Source of the DNA: Planctomycetia bacterium
GTDB lineage: Bacteria; Planctomycetota; Planctomycetia; Pirellulales; Thermoguttaceae
Assembly: GCA_030527185.1 (NCBI GenBank)
Contig: JAUNBF010000007.1
Coordinates: forward strand, 1 to 64,000
Length of the DNA stretch: 64,000 nt
Direction: 5' to 3'
Positions 26,078-34,795 of this stretch are shown piece by piece. The notes under the pieces are model-generated. The model ran no database searches, had not been told where the DNA came from, and worked only from the letters and a program-made list of their open reading frames with translations. The position numbers and the translations under genes were made by a program. How positions within the stretch are numbered: position 1 is the first letter of the stretch; every line of letters begins with the position of its first letter.

Positions 26078-27241
26078 TCAAAGCTCGTCGCGGAATTCTT
26101 TCATCGTCATCCCGGTTTCCTTGCGAAAAAAACGCATCATCTGTTCCAGACGCCGAAAACCGGCCTGGCGAACGATCGTTTTGAACGGGAGCCGTGTTGT
26201 GCGAAGCATTTTCTGGATTTCTGCCAGCCGAATTCGCTGAATTTCCTGATAGACCGTCCGCCCCAGCCACTTTTTGAACCGATTTTCAAGTGGAATCCGC
26301 GTCAGGTGAGCAGCCTGGCAGACATCCTCCACACCGATTCCCTCACAGGCATGATGGCGAATGAACTGGATTGCCCGATTCAGCGACTCGTCTTCTGTCA
26401 GGAAGGTGTCGGTAGATTGTCGGACGATAATTTCCCCGCACGGTGTCAGGGTGTCATGGGGAATCGAGCGGCCATCCATCGCCTGCTGAAGGAGTTCCGC
26501 TGCCTGATAACCGATTTTTTGCGGACGGAGTTCCACACTGGTGAGCGTGGGATGCCCCAGTTCGCAAATGCAGTCGTCATTCCCAATCCCCGCCACGGCC
26601 AGATGTTGCGGCACCGCTATCCCCGCCAGCCGACACTGCTCCAGCACCTGAAAGGCCAGCTCGTCGTTCCCGCACAAAACCGCCGTCCGACGTGGAAGTT
26701 TTTGCAGCCACTTTCGCAGGGAACCTCGAATTCGCTCCGAAATTCGCAGACGGTCGGAGTAAACGGTCGAGGTTGGAATCCGATAAACAGACGAGGGAAA
26801 GGCCTTTTTTCGCATCTCCTCCACAAACGTCTCGTGGCGAATGGCCAAAAAATGCGTCTCCGGCGTCCTGATTCCCAGAAACGCAAATGAATGGAAATGC
26901 TGTTCCTGAAAATGGTGTAGCAACTGCCGCGTCACTTCCCGTTCGTCCGGCCCAATGCACGGAATGGCGGAGTGGGGAAAGACTCGCAGCAAATCAATCG
27001 CCGGTATTCCCGTCCGCAAAACCGCTTCCAGAAGTTGTGGCTGGTTGATACGCACCAACATCCCGTCCGCTCGATAGTCCCTGAAATCCTTCGGCACAAA
27101 GTCTTCCGGTCCATACGGAGAATACTCCAGAAGCCACTCCCCATGTTCGTGATGATAACGGGCAATGCCTCGAATAATTTCTCGAAAATAGGTTCGCGTC
27201 GTGTCCATCAAAACAAGAACCCGACGAACAGTCAACGACAT
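26078..27241 (-). CDS. XylR-type transcription regulator (LacI-like sensor plus AraC HTH)
   Basis: 387 residues. Residues 1-270 form a periplasmic-binding-like ligand sensor (RRVLVLMDTTRTYFREIIRGI; later CGNDELAFQVLEQCR and VAGIGNDD, as in LacI/XylR sensors). Residues about 285-387 form an AraC-type DNA-binding pair of helix-turn-helix motifs (AIQFIRHHACEGIGVEDV and FKTIVRQAGFRRLEQMMRFF). This arrangement is that of XylR, a xylose-responsive activator; the inducer here is not known, and no xylose gene lies nearby. Several upstream in-frame starts exist, but the terminator of the next gene overlaps them, so the Met at 27241 is used. Confidence 0.85.
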   Translation of the reverse strand: MSLTVRRVLVLMDTTRTYFREIIRGIARYHHEHGEWLLEYSPYGPEDFVPKDFRDYRADGMLVRINQPQLLEAVLRTGIPAIDLLRVFPHSAIPCIGPDEREVTRQLLHHFQEQHFHSFAFLGIRTPETHFLAIRHETFVEEMRKKAFPSSVYRIPTSTVYSDRLRISERIRGSLRKWLQKLPRRTAVLCGNDELAFQVLEQCRLAGIAVPQHLAVAGIGNDDCICELGHPTLTSVELRPQKIGYQAAELLQQAMDGRSIPHDTLTPCGEIIVRQSTDTFLTEDESLNRAIQFIRHHACEGIGVEDVCQAAHLTRIPLENRFKKWLGRTVYQEIQRIRLAEIQKMLRTTRLPFKTIVRQAGFRRLEQMMRFFRKETGMTMKEFRDEL

Positions 27242-27272
27242 GGGATAAAATCGTCCATGATTCATAAGGGAT

Positions 27273-27307
27273 AAAAAAACTTCCACCCGTGTGAAAAGAG
27301 TGGAAGT
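27273..27307 (-). terminator. Rho-independent terminator of the EF-hand lipoprotein gene
   Basis: ACTTCCAC (27279-27286) pairs with GTGGAAGT (27300-27307); on the minus strand the stem is followed by seven T (27273-27279). It lies 57 bases past the lipoprotein stop and just upstream of the regulator's start. Confidence 0.8.
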
Positions 27308-27363
27308 GAATCTTTGACAAAATCCGAAAAAAAGGATTCTTCCAGAAAAATCAATTTCAGAAA

Positions 27364-27972
27364 CTATTTGGCACTCAAATCAACCGGATAACTTCCGCCG
27401 GTTTCCTGGACGACAGGGTTCTGATCCGAAATCTCGATACCCCATTTTTTGTCTGCCGGCAAGGACGGCTGAGCGTTCTGGATGGTGATGGTATAAAAAC
27501 CATAGGCCATTCCAGGAAGATTGTCGATATTCCCTTCGGAACTGGGAGAGCAGTTCCCATCGTTGATACTCCCTTTGGCCTCCTTCAGATTCGGGCCGAG
27601 GAACGGTTCCGGCGTCAGAACCACTTCACCCGACTTGACCGGCTTCCCTTTGAATGTGAACGTGATTTGCGGGCACGAAAGACCCACTTTGCTCGCCTGC
27701 CACGCTTTGATACGGGTAGCAATCTCATTCTTGTCAATCCCGCCATCACCATTGGTATCCAACGAAGAAAGAACCGATTTCATCGATGGTGTCGCATCCA
27801 GTTCCGCTTTCTCAATCTTACCATTTTTATCTGTATCGTACAGATTCATGGCTTCCGCGGCAGCTCCATCCGCGTCAATCGTCGGCGCATCCACACGCTT
27901 CGGTTTTCCTCCACCGCAACCCAGACTCAACAGAATTGCCAGACAACAAGTCCCCAGAACGATTTGTTTCAT
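27364..27972 (-). CDS. EF-hand lipoprotein
   Basis: 202 residues with a clear lipobox LSLGC (Cys19) after a hydrophobic signal. Two EF-hand calcium loops follow: DTDKNGKIEKAE at residues 46-57 and DTNGDGGIDKNE at 72-83, both with the expected acidic positions. The second half (about 95-202) is beta-rich with GKPVKSGEVVLTPEP and YGFYTITIQNA, a carboxypeptidase-regulatory-like sandwich as found in many planctomycete lipoproteins. It probably sits on a membrane face and binds Ca; its partner is unknown. GAGAGG precedes the Met at 27972; a start 7 codons upstream is less well placed. Confidence 0.85.
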   Translation of the reverse strand: MKQIVLGTCCLAILLSLGCGGGKPKRVDAPTIDADGAAAEAMNLYDTDKNGKIEKAELDATPSMKSVLSSLDTNGDGGIDKNEIATRIKAWQASKVGLSCPQITFTFKGKPVKSGEVVLTPEPFLGPNLKEAKGSINDGNCSPSSEGNIDNLPGMAYGFYTITIQNAQPSLPADKKWGIEISDQNPVVQETGGSYPVDLSAK

Positions 27973-28231
27973 ACCAAACCTCTCTTGTTTCAATATTTTT
28001 GACTCTTTTGAAAATGTTCCACTTCTGCCGTTTTATCAGCAAAATTCGAGCAACAAACTCTATTATGGAATTCTCCCCCTTTTTCGTCAAGGGAGGGGGA
28101 ACCATTTTCTCACGATTCTTGTCATTTTTTTCGATTCTGGCAAAAAAATACCAGAGACATGTTAAATGGATAATGATTCATAAGAATTTTAAGTGTTCAA
28201 GCCGTTTTTTCACTGATGGAGTGTTGGGGAA

Positions 28232-28259
28232 TTGACTTTTTTCCAAATTGTGGTATATC
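28232..28259 (+). promoter_or_regulatory. Promoter of the galT gene
   Basis: TTGACT, 16-base spacer, TATATC with a TG one base upstream (extended). The leader is about 100 bases and contains AACCGTCGAC...GTCGGGTT, which can fold. The divergent gap 27973-28231 shows no other gene. Confidence 0.55.
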
Positions 28260-28366
28260 TGGAAAGGGGGAATTGGTTTGCTTCTCAAAACCGTCGACAG
28301 GGGAAGAGCGTCGGGTTGTGCGGGTTCCGAACCATGACCACCACGGTTCCCTTTTTCAGGAAATAT

Positions 28367-29413
28367 ATGCGTTACGATCCGATTTACAACATTTGGGTTT
28401 CCATTTCCGAACAACGAAATGACCGTCCCAAAGATTTTTCCCTTTTTCATGAGAAAAATCCAGAAAAAGAAAACTTCGCTGCCTGTTGTCCCTTTTGCGA
28501 GGGAAATGAGGCAGAAACACCGCAGGAAAGGGATGTGATGCTGCGGGAGACCGAAGAGACGCTCGACAATTACCGACGCCCCAATGCTCCTGGTTGGATG
28601 GTGCGGGCAGTTCCCAATCGTTATCCTTTTGTGGAGCCAGATTCGGAGTGGACGTTGCAGAGAATTGGGCCGTATTTCTATGCTCCCAATGTTGGAATAC
28701 AGGAAGTTCTCGTCGATGTGCCATACCATGCCTCCTGTTTGAGTGGCCTCAGTGCCGAGGAGTTCCAGTACCTCATCCATTTCTACCACCGGAGAATGCA
28801 CCAAATTCGCAAAGAGTATCGCTGGCATTATGCCCAACTCTTCAAAAATCAGGGAGCGCAGGCTGGGGCATCACTGACCCATATCCACACTCAACTGGTG
28901 GCACTCCCCTACATTCCGCAGTCCCTCGTTCTGGAGCAGAAATTCCTGCAATCCTATGCTCACGACAATGGCCAGTGCTATCACTGCATGGTGATGGAAT
29001 ATGAAATGCGGGAACGGTGGCGATTTGTGGATCAGACCGAATATTTCAACGTTTTCTGCCCTTTTGCCTCCCGGTTTTCGGGGGAAATCCACATCCTCCC
29101 CAGACGCCACGTCCCCTGTTTCGTCCAGTCCACGCGAGAAGAACTGGACGATCTGGCCGAACTGCTGCGAAAAACGCTCCGACGGCTTGAAAACGTCTTG
29201 ACACTTCCGACGTACAACCTTGTTTTACGAAATTCGCCTTGGGAATACGACAAGGAGGGAGTCGTTTTGGACTCCCACTTTCACTGGCGGATGGAAATTT
29301 TGCCACGAATGACGAAACTGGCCGGATACGAACTGGGAACCGGATACTACGTCAATCCCATTTCGCCGGAACGGGCCGCGGTGGCTCTGACGACGGAAAG
29401 TTTCCGAATTTGA
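28367..29413 (+). CDS. galT: Galactose-1-phosphate uridylyltransferase
   Basis: 348 residues. It exchanges UMP between UDP-glucose and galactose-1-phosphate in the Leloir pathway. The N-terminus MRYDPIYNIWVSI is typical of the family. Zinc ligands CPFC appear near residue 42. The catalytic His triad is in SLTHIHTQLV near 170 (family HPHxQ; here the first Pro is Ile) and the second in LDSHFHWRMEILPR. AGGA sits before the ATG at 28367; an ATG 33 bases upstream has none. No galK or galE is next to it. It is convergent with the HzsA-like gene, only 25 bases away. Confidence 0.92.
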   Translation: MRYDPIYNIWVSISEQRNDRPKDFSLFHEKNPEKENFAACCPFCEGNEAETPQERDVMLRETEETLDNYRRPNAPGWMVRAVPNRYPFVEPDSEWTLQRIGPYFYAPNVGIQEVLVDVPYHASCLSGLSAEEFQYLIHFYHRRMHQIRKEYRWHYAQLFKNQGAQAGASLTHIHTQLVALPYIPQSLVLEQKFLQSYAHDNGQCYHCMVMEYEMRERWRFVDQTEYFNVFCPFASRFSGEIHILPRRHVPCFVQSTREELDDLAELLRKTLRRLENVLTLPTYNLVLRNSPWEYDKEGVVLDSHFHWRMEILPRMTKLAGYELGTGYYVNPISPERAAVALTTESFRI

Positions 29414-29438
29414 GCCACTTCAGCATTCTTCCAAGTCG

Positions 29439-32090
29439 CTATTTTTTGAGAAACCAGAGCGACTCCCAGTATTTCTGATCCATGGCGTAGGGGTCGAGCG
29501 ACGTTCGCGTCGAAGTCTCCACCGGCAAAAGCCCGTAACGAATCATTTCCCGCAGGTACGCCCACCGGGGAACGAATTGCTTGGGACAGTCCGGGCCGTT
29601 GTTGACGCTGGGGTCCCACATGCTGAAACGGTTGTCCTCTTCGAGAATGTATTTCCGTCCGCGCTGGATGTATTTCAGAAGCGTCTGGTAGTCGGCGTCG
29701 GAGGTGTCGGCAAAAACGACTTTTCCACTCTTTGCCTGGCAGGTTCCCAGACCACCGGCATCTTTGGCAAGCGGTCCGCGGAGGACTTTCGATTTTTCGG
29801 GGTACGACAGGTTGTAAATGACGTGACGGTTGAAGCGTCCGTTGTCCTCACACATGGTATGCGCGACGAACAGGTTCTTCTGACTTCGCGGGTCGTGGTT
29901 GACTTTGTAGTCGGTAAAGAGGTCGTAACGGCCAATTTTCCGCTCCTCCGGCGTGGGGCAGTGGCACGGGTCGCACCGACGGGTAATCACCTCATCCGCC
30001 GCGGCTGTTTCCGGCCAGTCGCGATCGTTGCGGACGTTGCGGTTCTGCATGTAGTACCCCAGACCGCCCGACGCGTTGGCGGCGTACGTTCCCGCATAAT
30101 TCGCCCCGGCATCGAGCCAAAGTCGGATGATTTGCTGTTCTTCGGGCGACATCCGCACCCCTTCGTGCCCTTCCTCAATCAGCCGTAGGAGGTGGCTGGA
30201 GCCGGTACCGATTTCGTAGGGAGCGAAGTTGCTCATCGCCCGGTTTCGATTATCGCCGAACATTTTTCGCCACGACATTTGCATGTAGCCAAACGTGTAG
30301 ACGGGGTTCCAGTCGCCCGAAATGTTGAAGCCACCTTCCTCTCGGTCGTGGTTGTGACACTCCAGACAATGTTTGTCCAAAATCGGCTGAATATCGCGTG
30401 GGAAGCTGAAAATACCGAATCGCGGCATCCCCGGCTCCGGCTGCGGATGGACGGGAACGGTACGCATGATGTGGTTCAACCGGTCGCGGTCGTCGGCATT
30501 GGGGGTTTCGGTACGCTCTTCATGACAGCCGATACAGGTCGTCACTTCCCCCGGCATGACCGACGTGAACGAGTGCATCCGCTTGACGCAATGCCCTTTT
30601 TCGTCGATGGCGACAAAGAGGAAACTCCGCATGGCCGGGAGGTTGAAATACGCACTCCCTTCCTCCGAAACCGGCACGGAACCGATAAGTCGCTCGATTG
30701 TGAACGTTCCCTCCGTCGAAATTTGCTCCATCCCACCAGAATAATGAATCGGTTTCGGGAGCGTCTCGTAAATCAGCAGCTTCTTCACCGTTCCAGGGGG
30801 GACATCCTTCATTTTACGGCCACGGTAGAGATTGACCAACGCCAGCGTTCCGTAGTCTTTCGAGTTGTCGGTCTGGTCGGCAAGGAACTGTTCGCGCGGA
30901 CGTTTCATGATCGGACGCGGTTCGCCAATCCAGAAACCCTCTTTCTGCAATTCCTGCGGCAAAACGAAGAGATTCTCCTCATTTCCCGCTCCGTCGAGAA
31001 GCTGGATGGCATTTTTCGTCGCCGTCAGGACATGATTTTCCGTGAACGCCCAAGGGTCGCAATGGCCGTTGTGTTTGGAGAGCGCTCGGGCACCTTTCGT
31101 GTCGTCCGGCCCCAGTCGCGGGTCAACGATCGTGATTTTTCCGAAGTGTTCCCGCAGTCCATGCCCCGGCGAGAAGCATGCCACGATCTTTTCCGTGCCC
31201 GGCACCGGTTTGGGAGCCAACATGGTGATATAAGGCCGCAGATTCCCGTAGTAAACCATCTGCCGCGTCCCGTCGGGATTCATCGTCCAGAGGTGGTGGT
31301 ACTGCACCTGCCCGCGATCGACATACTCCCACCGCATGTAAATGATCCGTCCATCCGGCAACATCCACGGCGTGTTGTCCTGTTCGACATTCGCGGAAAG
31401 GGAATGAATATCGCTTCCGTCAAGGTTGCATTTGTGAATCGTGCCGCACTGCGTCAGCCAGCACTGAACATACCGTTTCGCACGGGTGGTGCAGAAAACG
31501 ATTTTGTCATCCGGCGTGTAGCACGGCTCGTAATCGTCCCACCCCGGCGGGGCAAAATCCTGGCAACCTTCGAGATTTTTCGCGCTGGTCCGATGTTCGT
31601 TCGTCTCCAACGGCTGGACATTCGCAGGAATTTTCAACGGCACATCTTCGCCAATCCCGGTGATTTGCCGCAAGCCGGTTCCGTCGAGATTCATCTCAAA
31701 GAGGCTGTAATGCTTCTTCCCTTTCGGCAGGTAGGAAAAGATGAATTTTTCCGCATCGTAGTGAATCTGCGGGTCGCGGACGTTCCCTTCGGGGTCTTCA
31801 AAAATCTTCCGCACCTGCTTCGTTTTCACATTGTAAATCCAGATTGCTCCGCCCGTATTGCGTGGAAACGGGAGTCGGCAGGAGTTGTCTCCGTAGTAGC
31901 CAAAATTGGCGTACCAGTGGCCGTCGATACTCGGCTTCCGCGTTACAAAAAGAATCTCCTCCGGCATTCCGTGAGCCAGAAAATCGTCCAACATCGACGG
32001 TTGCGGCACATCCTGTTCAGCCGTTTCCCCGGCAAGAAGGCTACCACAACCCAAAAAAGCTAAAAAAACAGGCAGGATAAAACGTAACAT
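29439..32090 (-). CDS. Exported PD40/cytochrome-c-like protein related to hydrazine synthase alpha
   Basis: 883 residues with a signal peptide (MLRFILPVFLAFLGCGSLLAG). The first half is a beta-propeller of PD40/TolB-like units (FEMNLDGTGLRQITG, CNLDGSDIHSLS, WTMNPDGTRQMV). The rest resembles the central and C-terminal parts of the hydrazine synthase alpha family that is widespread in Planctomycetes that do no anammox. CxxCH haem sites are CIGCH and CLECH, with a third possible CDPCH. Role: periplasmic electron transfer or sensing, unproved. GAGGGAGAACCG precedes the ATG at 32090; the frame continues upstream without a site. A promoter lies about 50 bases upstream. Confidence 0.82.
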   Translation of the reverse strand: MLRFILPVFLAFLGCGSLLAGETAEQDVPQPSMLDDFLAHGMPEEILFVTRKPSIDGHWYANFGYYGDNSCRLPFPRNTGGAIWIYNVKTKQVRKIFEDPEGNVRDPQIHYDAEKFIFSYLPKGKKHYSLFEMNLDGTGLRQITGIGEDVPLKIPANVQPLETNEHRTSAKNLEGCQDFAPPGWDDYEPCYTPDDKIVFCTTRAKRYVQCWLTQCGTIHKCNLDGSDIHSLSANVEQDNTPWMLPDGRIIYMRWEYVDRGQVQYHHLWTMNPDGTRQMVYYGNLRPYITMLAPKPVPGTEKIVACFSPGHGLREHFGKITIVDPRLGPDDTKGARALSKHNGHCDPWAFTENHVLTATKNAIQLLDGAGNEENLFVLPQELQKEGFWIGEPRPIMKRPREQFLADQTDNSKDYGTLALVNLYRGRKMKDVPPGTVKKLLIYETLPKPIHYSGGMEQISTEGTFTIERLIGSVPVSEEGSAYFNLPAMRSFLFVAIDEKGHCVKRMHSFTSVMPGEVTTCIGCHEERTETPNADDRDRLNHIMRTVPVHPQPEPGMPRFGIFSFPRDIQPILDKHCLECHNHDREEGGFNISGDWNPVYTFGYMQMSWRKMFGDNRNRAMSNFAPYEIGTGSSHLLRLIEEGHEGVRMSPEEQQIIRLWLDAGANYAGTYAANASGGLGYYMQNRNVRNDRDWPETAAADEVITRRCDPCHCPTPEERKIGRYDLFTDYKVNHDPRSQKNLFVAHTMCEDNGRFNRHVIYNLSYPEKSKVLRGPLAKDAGGLGTCQAKSGKVVFADTSDADYQTLLKYIQRGRKYILEEDNRFSMWDPSVNNGPDCPKQFVPRWAYLREMIRYGLLPVETSTRTSLDPYAMDQKYWESLWFLKK

Positions 32091-32136
32091 CGGTTCTCCC
32101 TCGTAAAATTTCCAAAAATTCCTCATACACCTTCTA

Positions 32137-32165
32137 TTTATAGGCCATTTTCCCATCTTCCACAA
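32137..32165 (-). promoter_or_regulatory. Promoter of the HzsA-like gene
   Basis: Minus strand TTGTGG, 17-base spacer, TATAAA; the leader is about 40 bases to the ATG at 32090. Confidence 0.5.
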
Positions 32166-32183
32166 GGTGGGGGTATTCAGGCA

Positions 32184-32849
32184 TTATCCGTAAATAGCAA
32201 CAACTTTATTCAACGCCATCATCCCAGCGGCGAGGTGTAGGAGAGGGTAGCAGAATTTGTCGGTTTTTTCGTAGCGGGGGAGTGTTTGTGGAAACGTTTG
32301 AGCCAGGAGTGAGGCGCTTCGACAACAGCTTGGCGACCGATGTAACCTGCGTCCAGACAACGGTTTAGGGAAAGTACAGCCTCTTCATCTGGGGACACAA
32401 AACGTTCCGCGCGTAAGGGTTCCAGCATGACCGAATCATGCCGATTCGTCCCACAAACGACATGGAGAATCCTCCATGAAGACGCTGGTTTTCGACCCCA
32501 TTTTTTCCCGATCCGTCGGGTTGGCTCCGGCAGATTTCGTTGCGAGAAGTGCTTTAATTTGGCAACCGTCCGCCGCCTGCCACTCCCAGTCAATCCCCTC
32601 CAATTTCGTCAAATGTTCAGCCCAGCTACCCAAATTCGCTCAAAGAGCCAACCGCGTTCACACCAATGAAACCGTCTGTGCAGCGCTGACGACCTCAGTC
32701 CACCCAAACTTTTCGCGTGGCAAAGCGTTCCAGATAATTTCCGTCCGCAAGACGTAAAACCTTGCAATAAAACAAGTTATGTCATCGCACTTCCGCATCA
32801 TCCTTACGCCTGTACTCACCGTTTTTGTGCCGACATCCCTCCGTTTCAC
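32184..32849 (-). pseudogene. Decayed IS5-family transposase
   Basis: Three reading frames together rebuild an IS5-type DDE transposase. First part: YVLRTEIIWNALPREKFG (IS5 N-terminal helix-turn region), ending near 32658. Middle: WEWQAADGCQIKA then ATKSAGANPTDREKMGSK, the DDE domain around its first Asp, ending with stop at 32436. Last: CGTNRHDSVMLEPL, CLDAGYIGRQAV and HSWLKRF. The end of the gene reads RYEKTDKFCYPLLHL with stop at 32184 in yet another frame. At least three frameshifts make it inactive. No inverted terminal repeats or target duplication were found by eye. Confidence 0.8.
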
Positions 32850-33589
32850 TACCGTCTCAGCCCCCGCATCCCGTTCTCATATTCCACTTTTACCTTCTTT
32901 TTCCAACCCAATCTTGATCAAAATAGGAGAATCTGTTCATTGGAAATGCTCTAAAATGTGTGCTTCCAATTCAACACTATTCCCCCGCTACCTTGTCATG
33001 ATTAAAATCTGGCTAAAAAATATTGAAATATTGAAAATACACTCCTCCGATTGTTTTTTATCAGTTTCATACCTCTTTCATCGAATCTCATTGAAAAACA
33101 ATTGTTTATGGGAACATGGAGTGGAGTTTATTTGTTTCCCCAAGCGTCTGGCGAGGGGGGGGGGAAGTTTGGAGAGGAGTGGGGAGGGATTGGGTGAGCA
33201 GTGTCGTATCGCACCATAAAAATCCGGCTTTTGGCTCCATATTTTTGGATGGCTTGATTCTTTCGCTTTTTCATGGTATATTGACTTAAAATATAAACAG
33301 ACGTTCATGCGGGCAGGTATCCCTTTGAAAAACATACGGTTTCCTGTTGTAAAACGACCCATGGCGAACGTGCGGTGATTAAAGAGATGGAAGCGTCACA
33401 ATACGTTGGAAAGCAGTACCATACGGCTTGTTTTTTCCATTCCTTTACGCAAAATTTGCGGAAATGGTGGAAGTTTCCCAAACGCAGTTTGTGTATTTGG
33501 GCAAAATAGGATGAATGTAAATTGTTTGATGTCCCAATCGTGTAAAGTTTTATCATTTTTTGACGATAAAGAATAAAATAGGAAAAATC
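32850..33589. other. Non-coding stretch holding a promoter, no gene seen
   Basis: About 740 bases. The start is probably transposon-decay DNA. A G-rich run (GAGGGGGGGGGGAAG near 33156) and a purine stretch follow. No frame has a plausible start and length. The only regulatory signal is the promoter at 33254-33282. Confidence 0.5.
33254..33282 (+). promoter_or_regulatory. Promoter-like signal ahead of the DegT aminotransferase gene
   Basis: TTGATT, 17-base spacer, TATATT with TG one base before. A start near 33289 would give a 300-base leader to the ATG at 33590, with a CGCAAATTTGCG-like hairpin (CGCAAAATTTGCG) inside. A nearer promoter may exist. Confidence 0.4.
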
Positions 33590-34735
33590 ATGTCCTGTTC
33601 CGTACCGTTTCTGGATTTGAGCCGTCAGAGCCGTCCGTTGGAGAATTCGATCGTTGCAGCTCTGCGGGAAGTGGTTCTTTCCGGTCATTTTGTGCTGGGG
33701 CCGAAAATAGAGCAATTTGAAGAAACGTTGGCTTGCTATTCCGAGGTGAATCATGCGGTGGCATGCGCGTCGGGAAGCGAAGCGTTGTTGATGGCTCTGA
33801 TGGCTTTGGGAATCCAACCGGGAGATGAGGTGATTACCCCTTCCTTCACGTTTTTTGCCACAGCCAGTGCGATTGCGCGGTTGGGAGCGACGCCGGTATT
33901 TGCGGATATTGTACCGGAAACGTTCCATTTGAATCCAGAGGATGTCGCGGCAAAAGTTACTCCACGCACGCGAGCGATTCTGGTGGTACACCTGTTTGGG
34001 CAGGCTGTCGAGATGGAACCGTTTGCGGCATTGTCGCGGCAGCACGCGATTCCTTTGGTGGAAGATGTGGCTCAGGCCATTGGAGCGGAGACGCTCTGGC
34101 AGGGGGAAACACGTCGTGCCGGGTCGATGGGGAGGGTGAACTGTTTCAGTTTTTATCCGACGAAGAACTTGGGTGCGATGGGGGACGCGGGAGCGTTGAC
34201 GACGCAAGACGCGGCGATGGCAGAAAAATTGCGGCTGATTCGCGGCCATGGCATGGAACCCCGTTATTTCCATAAAATGATTGGCATTAACGGTCGTTTG
34301 GATGCGTTTCAGGGAACGGTTTTGAATATCAAATTTCCGTATTTGGAGACGTGGATTGCCGCACGTCAGGCGATTGCGTTGCGGTATGCGGAACTTTTTC
34401 GCGACGCGGGGTTGGACGCGGAAATCACACTTCCCCAGATTCCCACCCAGGGGCGGCATGTTTGGAATCAATATTGCGTTCGGATTCATCGTGGGTATCG
34501 GGATCAACTGCGGAGTTTTTTGCGGGAACGTGGAATTGGGTCGGAAATTTATTATCCGCTTGGTCTTCACGAACAGGAATGTTTTCGTTATCTGGGTTGG
34601 CGATTGGGGATGTTGCCAGTGACGGAACATATTTCCAGGGAGATTTTGGCACTGCCGATTTTTCCTGGCTTAACAGAAGAAGAACAGGAATCAGTAGTCC
34701 AGCAAATTGTCGCTTTTTTTTGTAAGAAATACTAA
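33590..34735 (+). CDS. DegT/DnrJ/EryC1/StrS-family PLP aminotransferase
   Basis: 381 residues. These enzymes move an amino group from Glu or Gln onto a keto-sugar nucleotide in surface-glycan or antibiotic sugar synthesis. Landmarks: SVPFLDLSRQ start, GSEALLMALMALGIQPGDEVITPSFTF for the phosphate pocket, DVAQAIGA with the pyridine-binding Asp, and Lys192 in SFYPTKNLGAMGD, which binds PLP. Length is normal. AGGA sits 7 bases before the ATG. It ends 60 bases before the AddB-like gene on the same strand; this spacing includes an AGGAG for the next gene, so they may share a transcript though the functions are unrelated. Confidence 0.92.
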   Translation: MSCSVPFLDLSRQSRPLENSIVAALREVVLSGHFVLGPKIEQFEETLACYSEVNHAVACASGSEALLMALMALGIQPGDEVITPSFTFFATASAIARLGATPVFADIVPETFHLNPEDVAAKVTPRTRAILVVHLFGQAVEMEPFAALSRQHAIPLVEDVAQAIGAETLWQGETRRAGSMGRVNCFSFYPTKNLGAMGDAGALTTQDAAMAEKLRLIRGHGMEPRYFHKMIGINGRLDAFQGTVLNIKFPYLETWIAARQAIALRYAELFRDAGLDAEITLPQIPTQGRHVWNQYCVRIHRGYRDQLRSFLRERGIGSEIYYPLGLHEQECFRYLGWRLGMLPVTEHISREILALPIFPGLTEEEQESVVQQIVAFFCKKY

Positions 34736-34795
34736 TATTTGTAAAAGAAATTGGGTAAAAAACCCGAAATATACTCTTCAGGAGCTTTGGTAACA

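Noticed and set aside
33305-34630. 441-codon frame on the minus strand over the DegT gene
   Set aside because: It mirrors the clear plus-strand aminotransferase; no domain or ribosome site.
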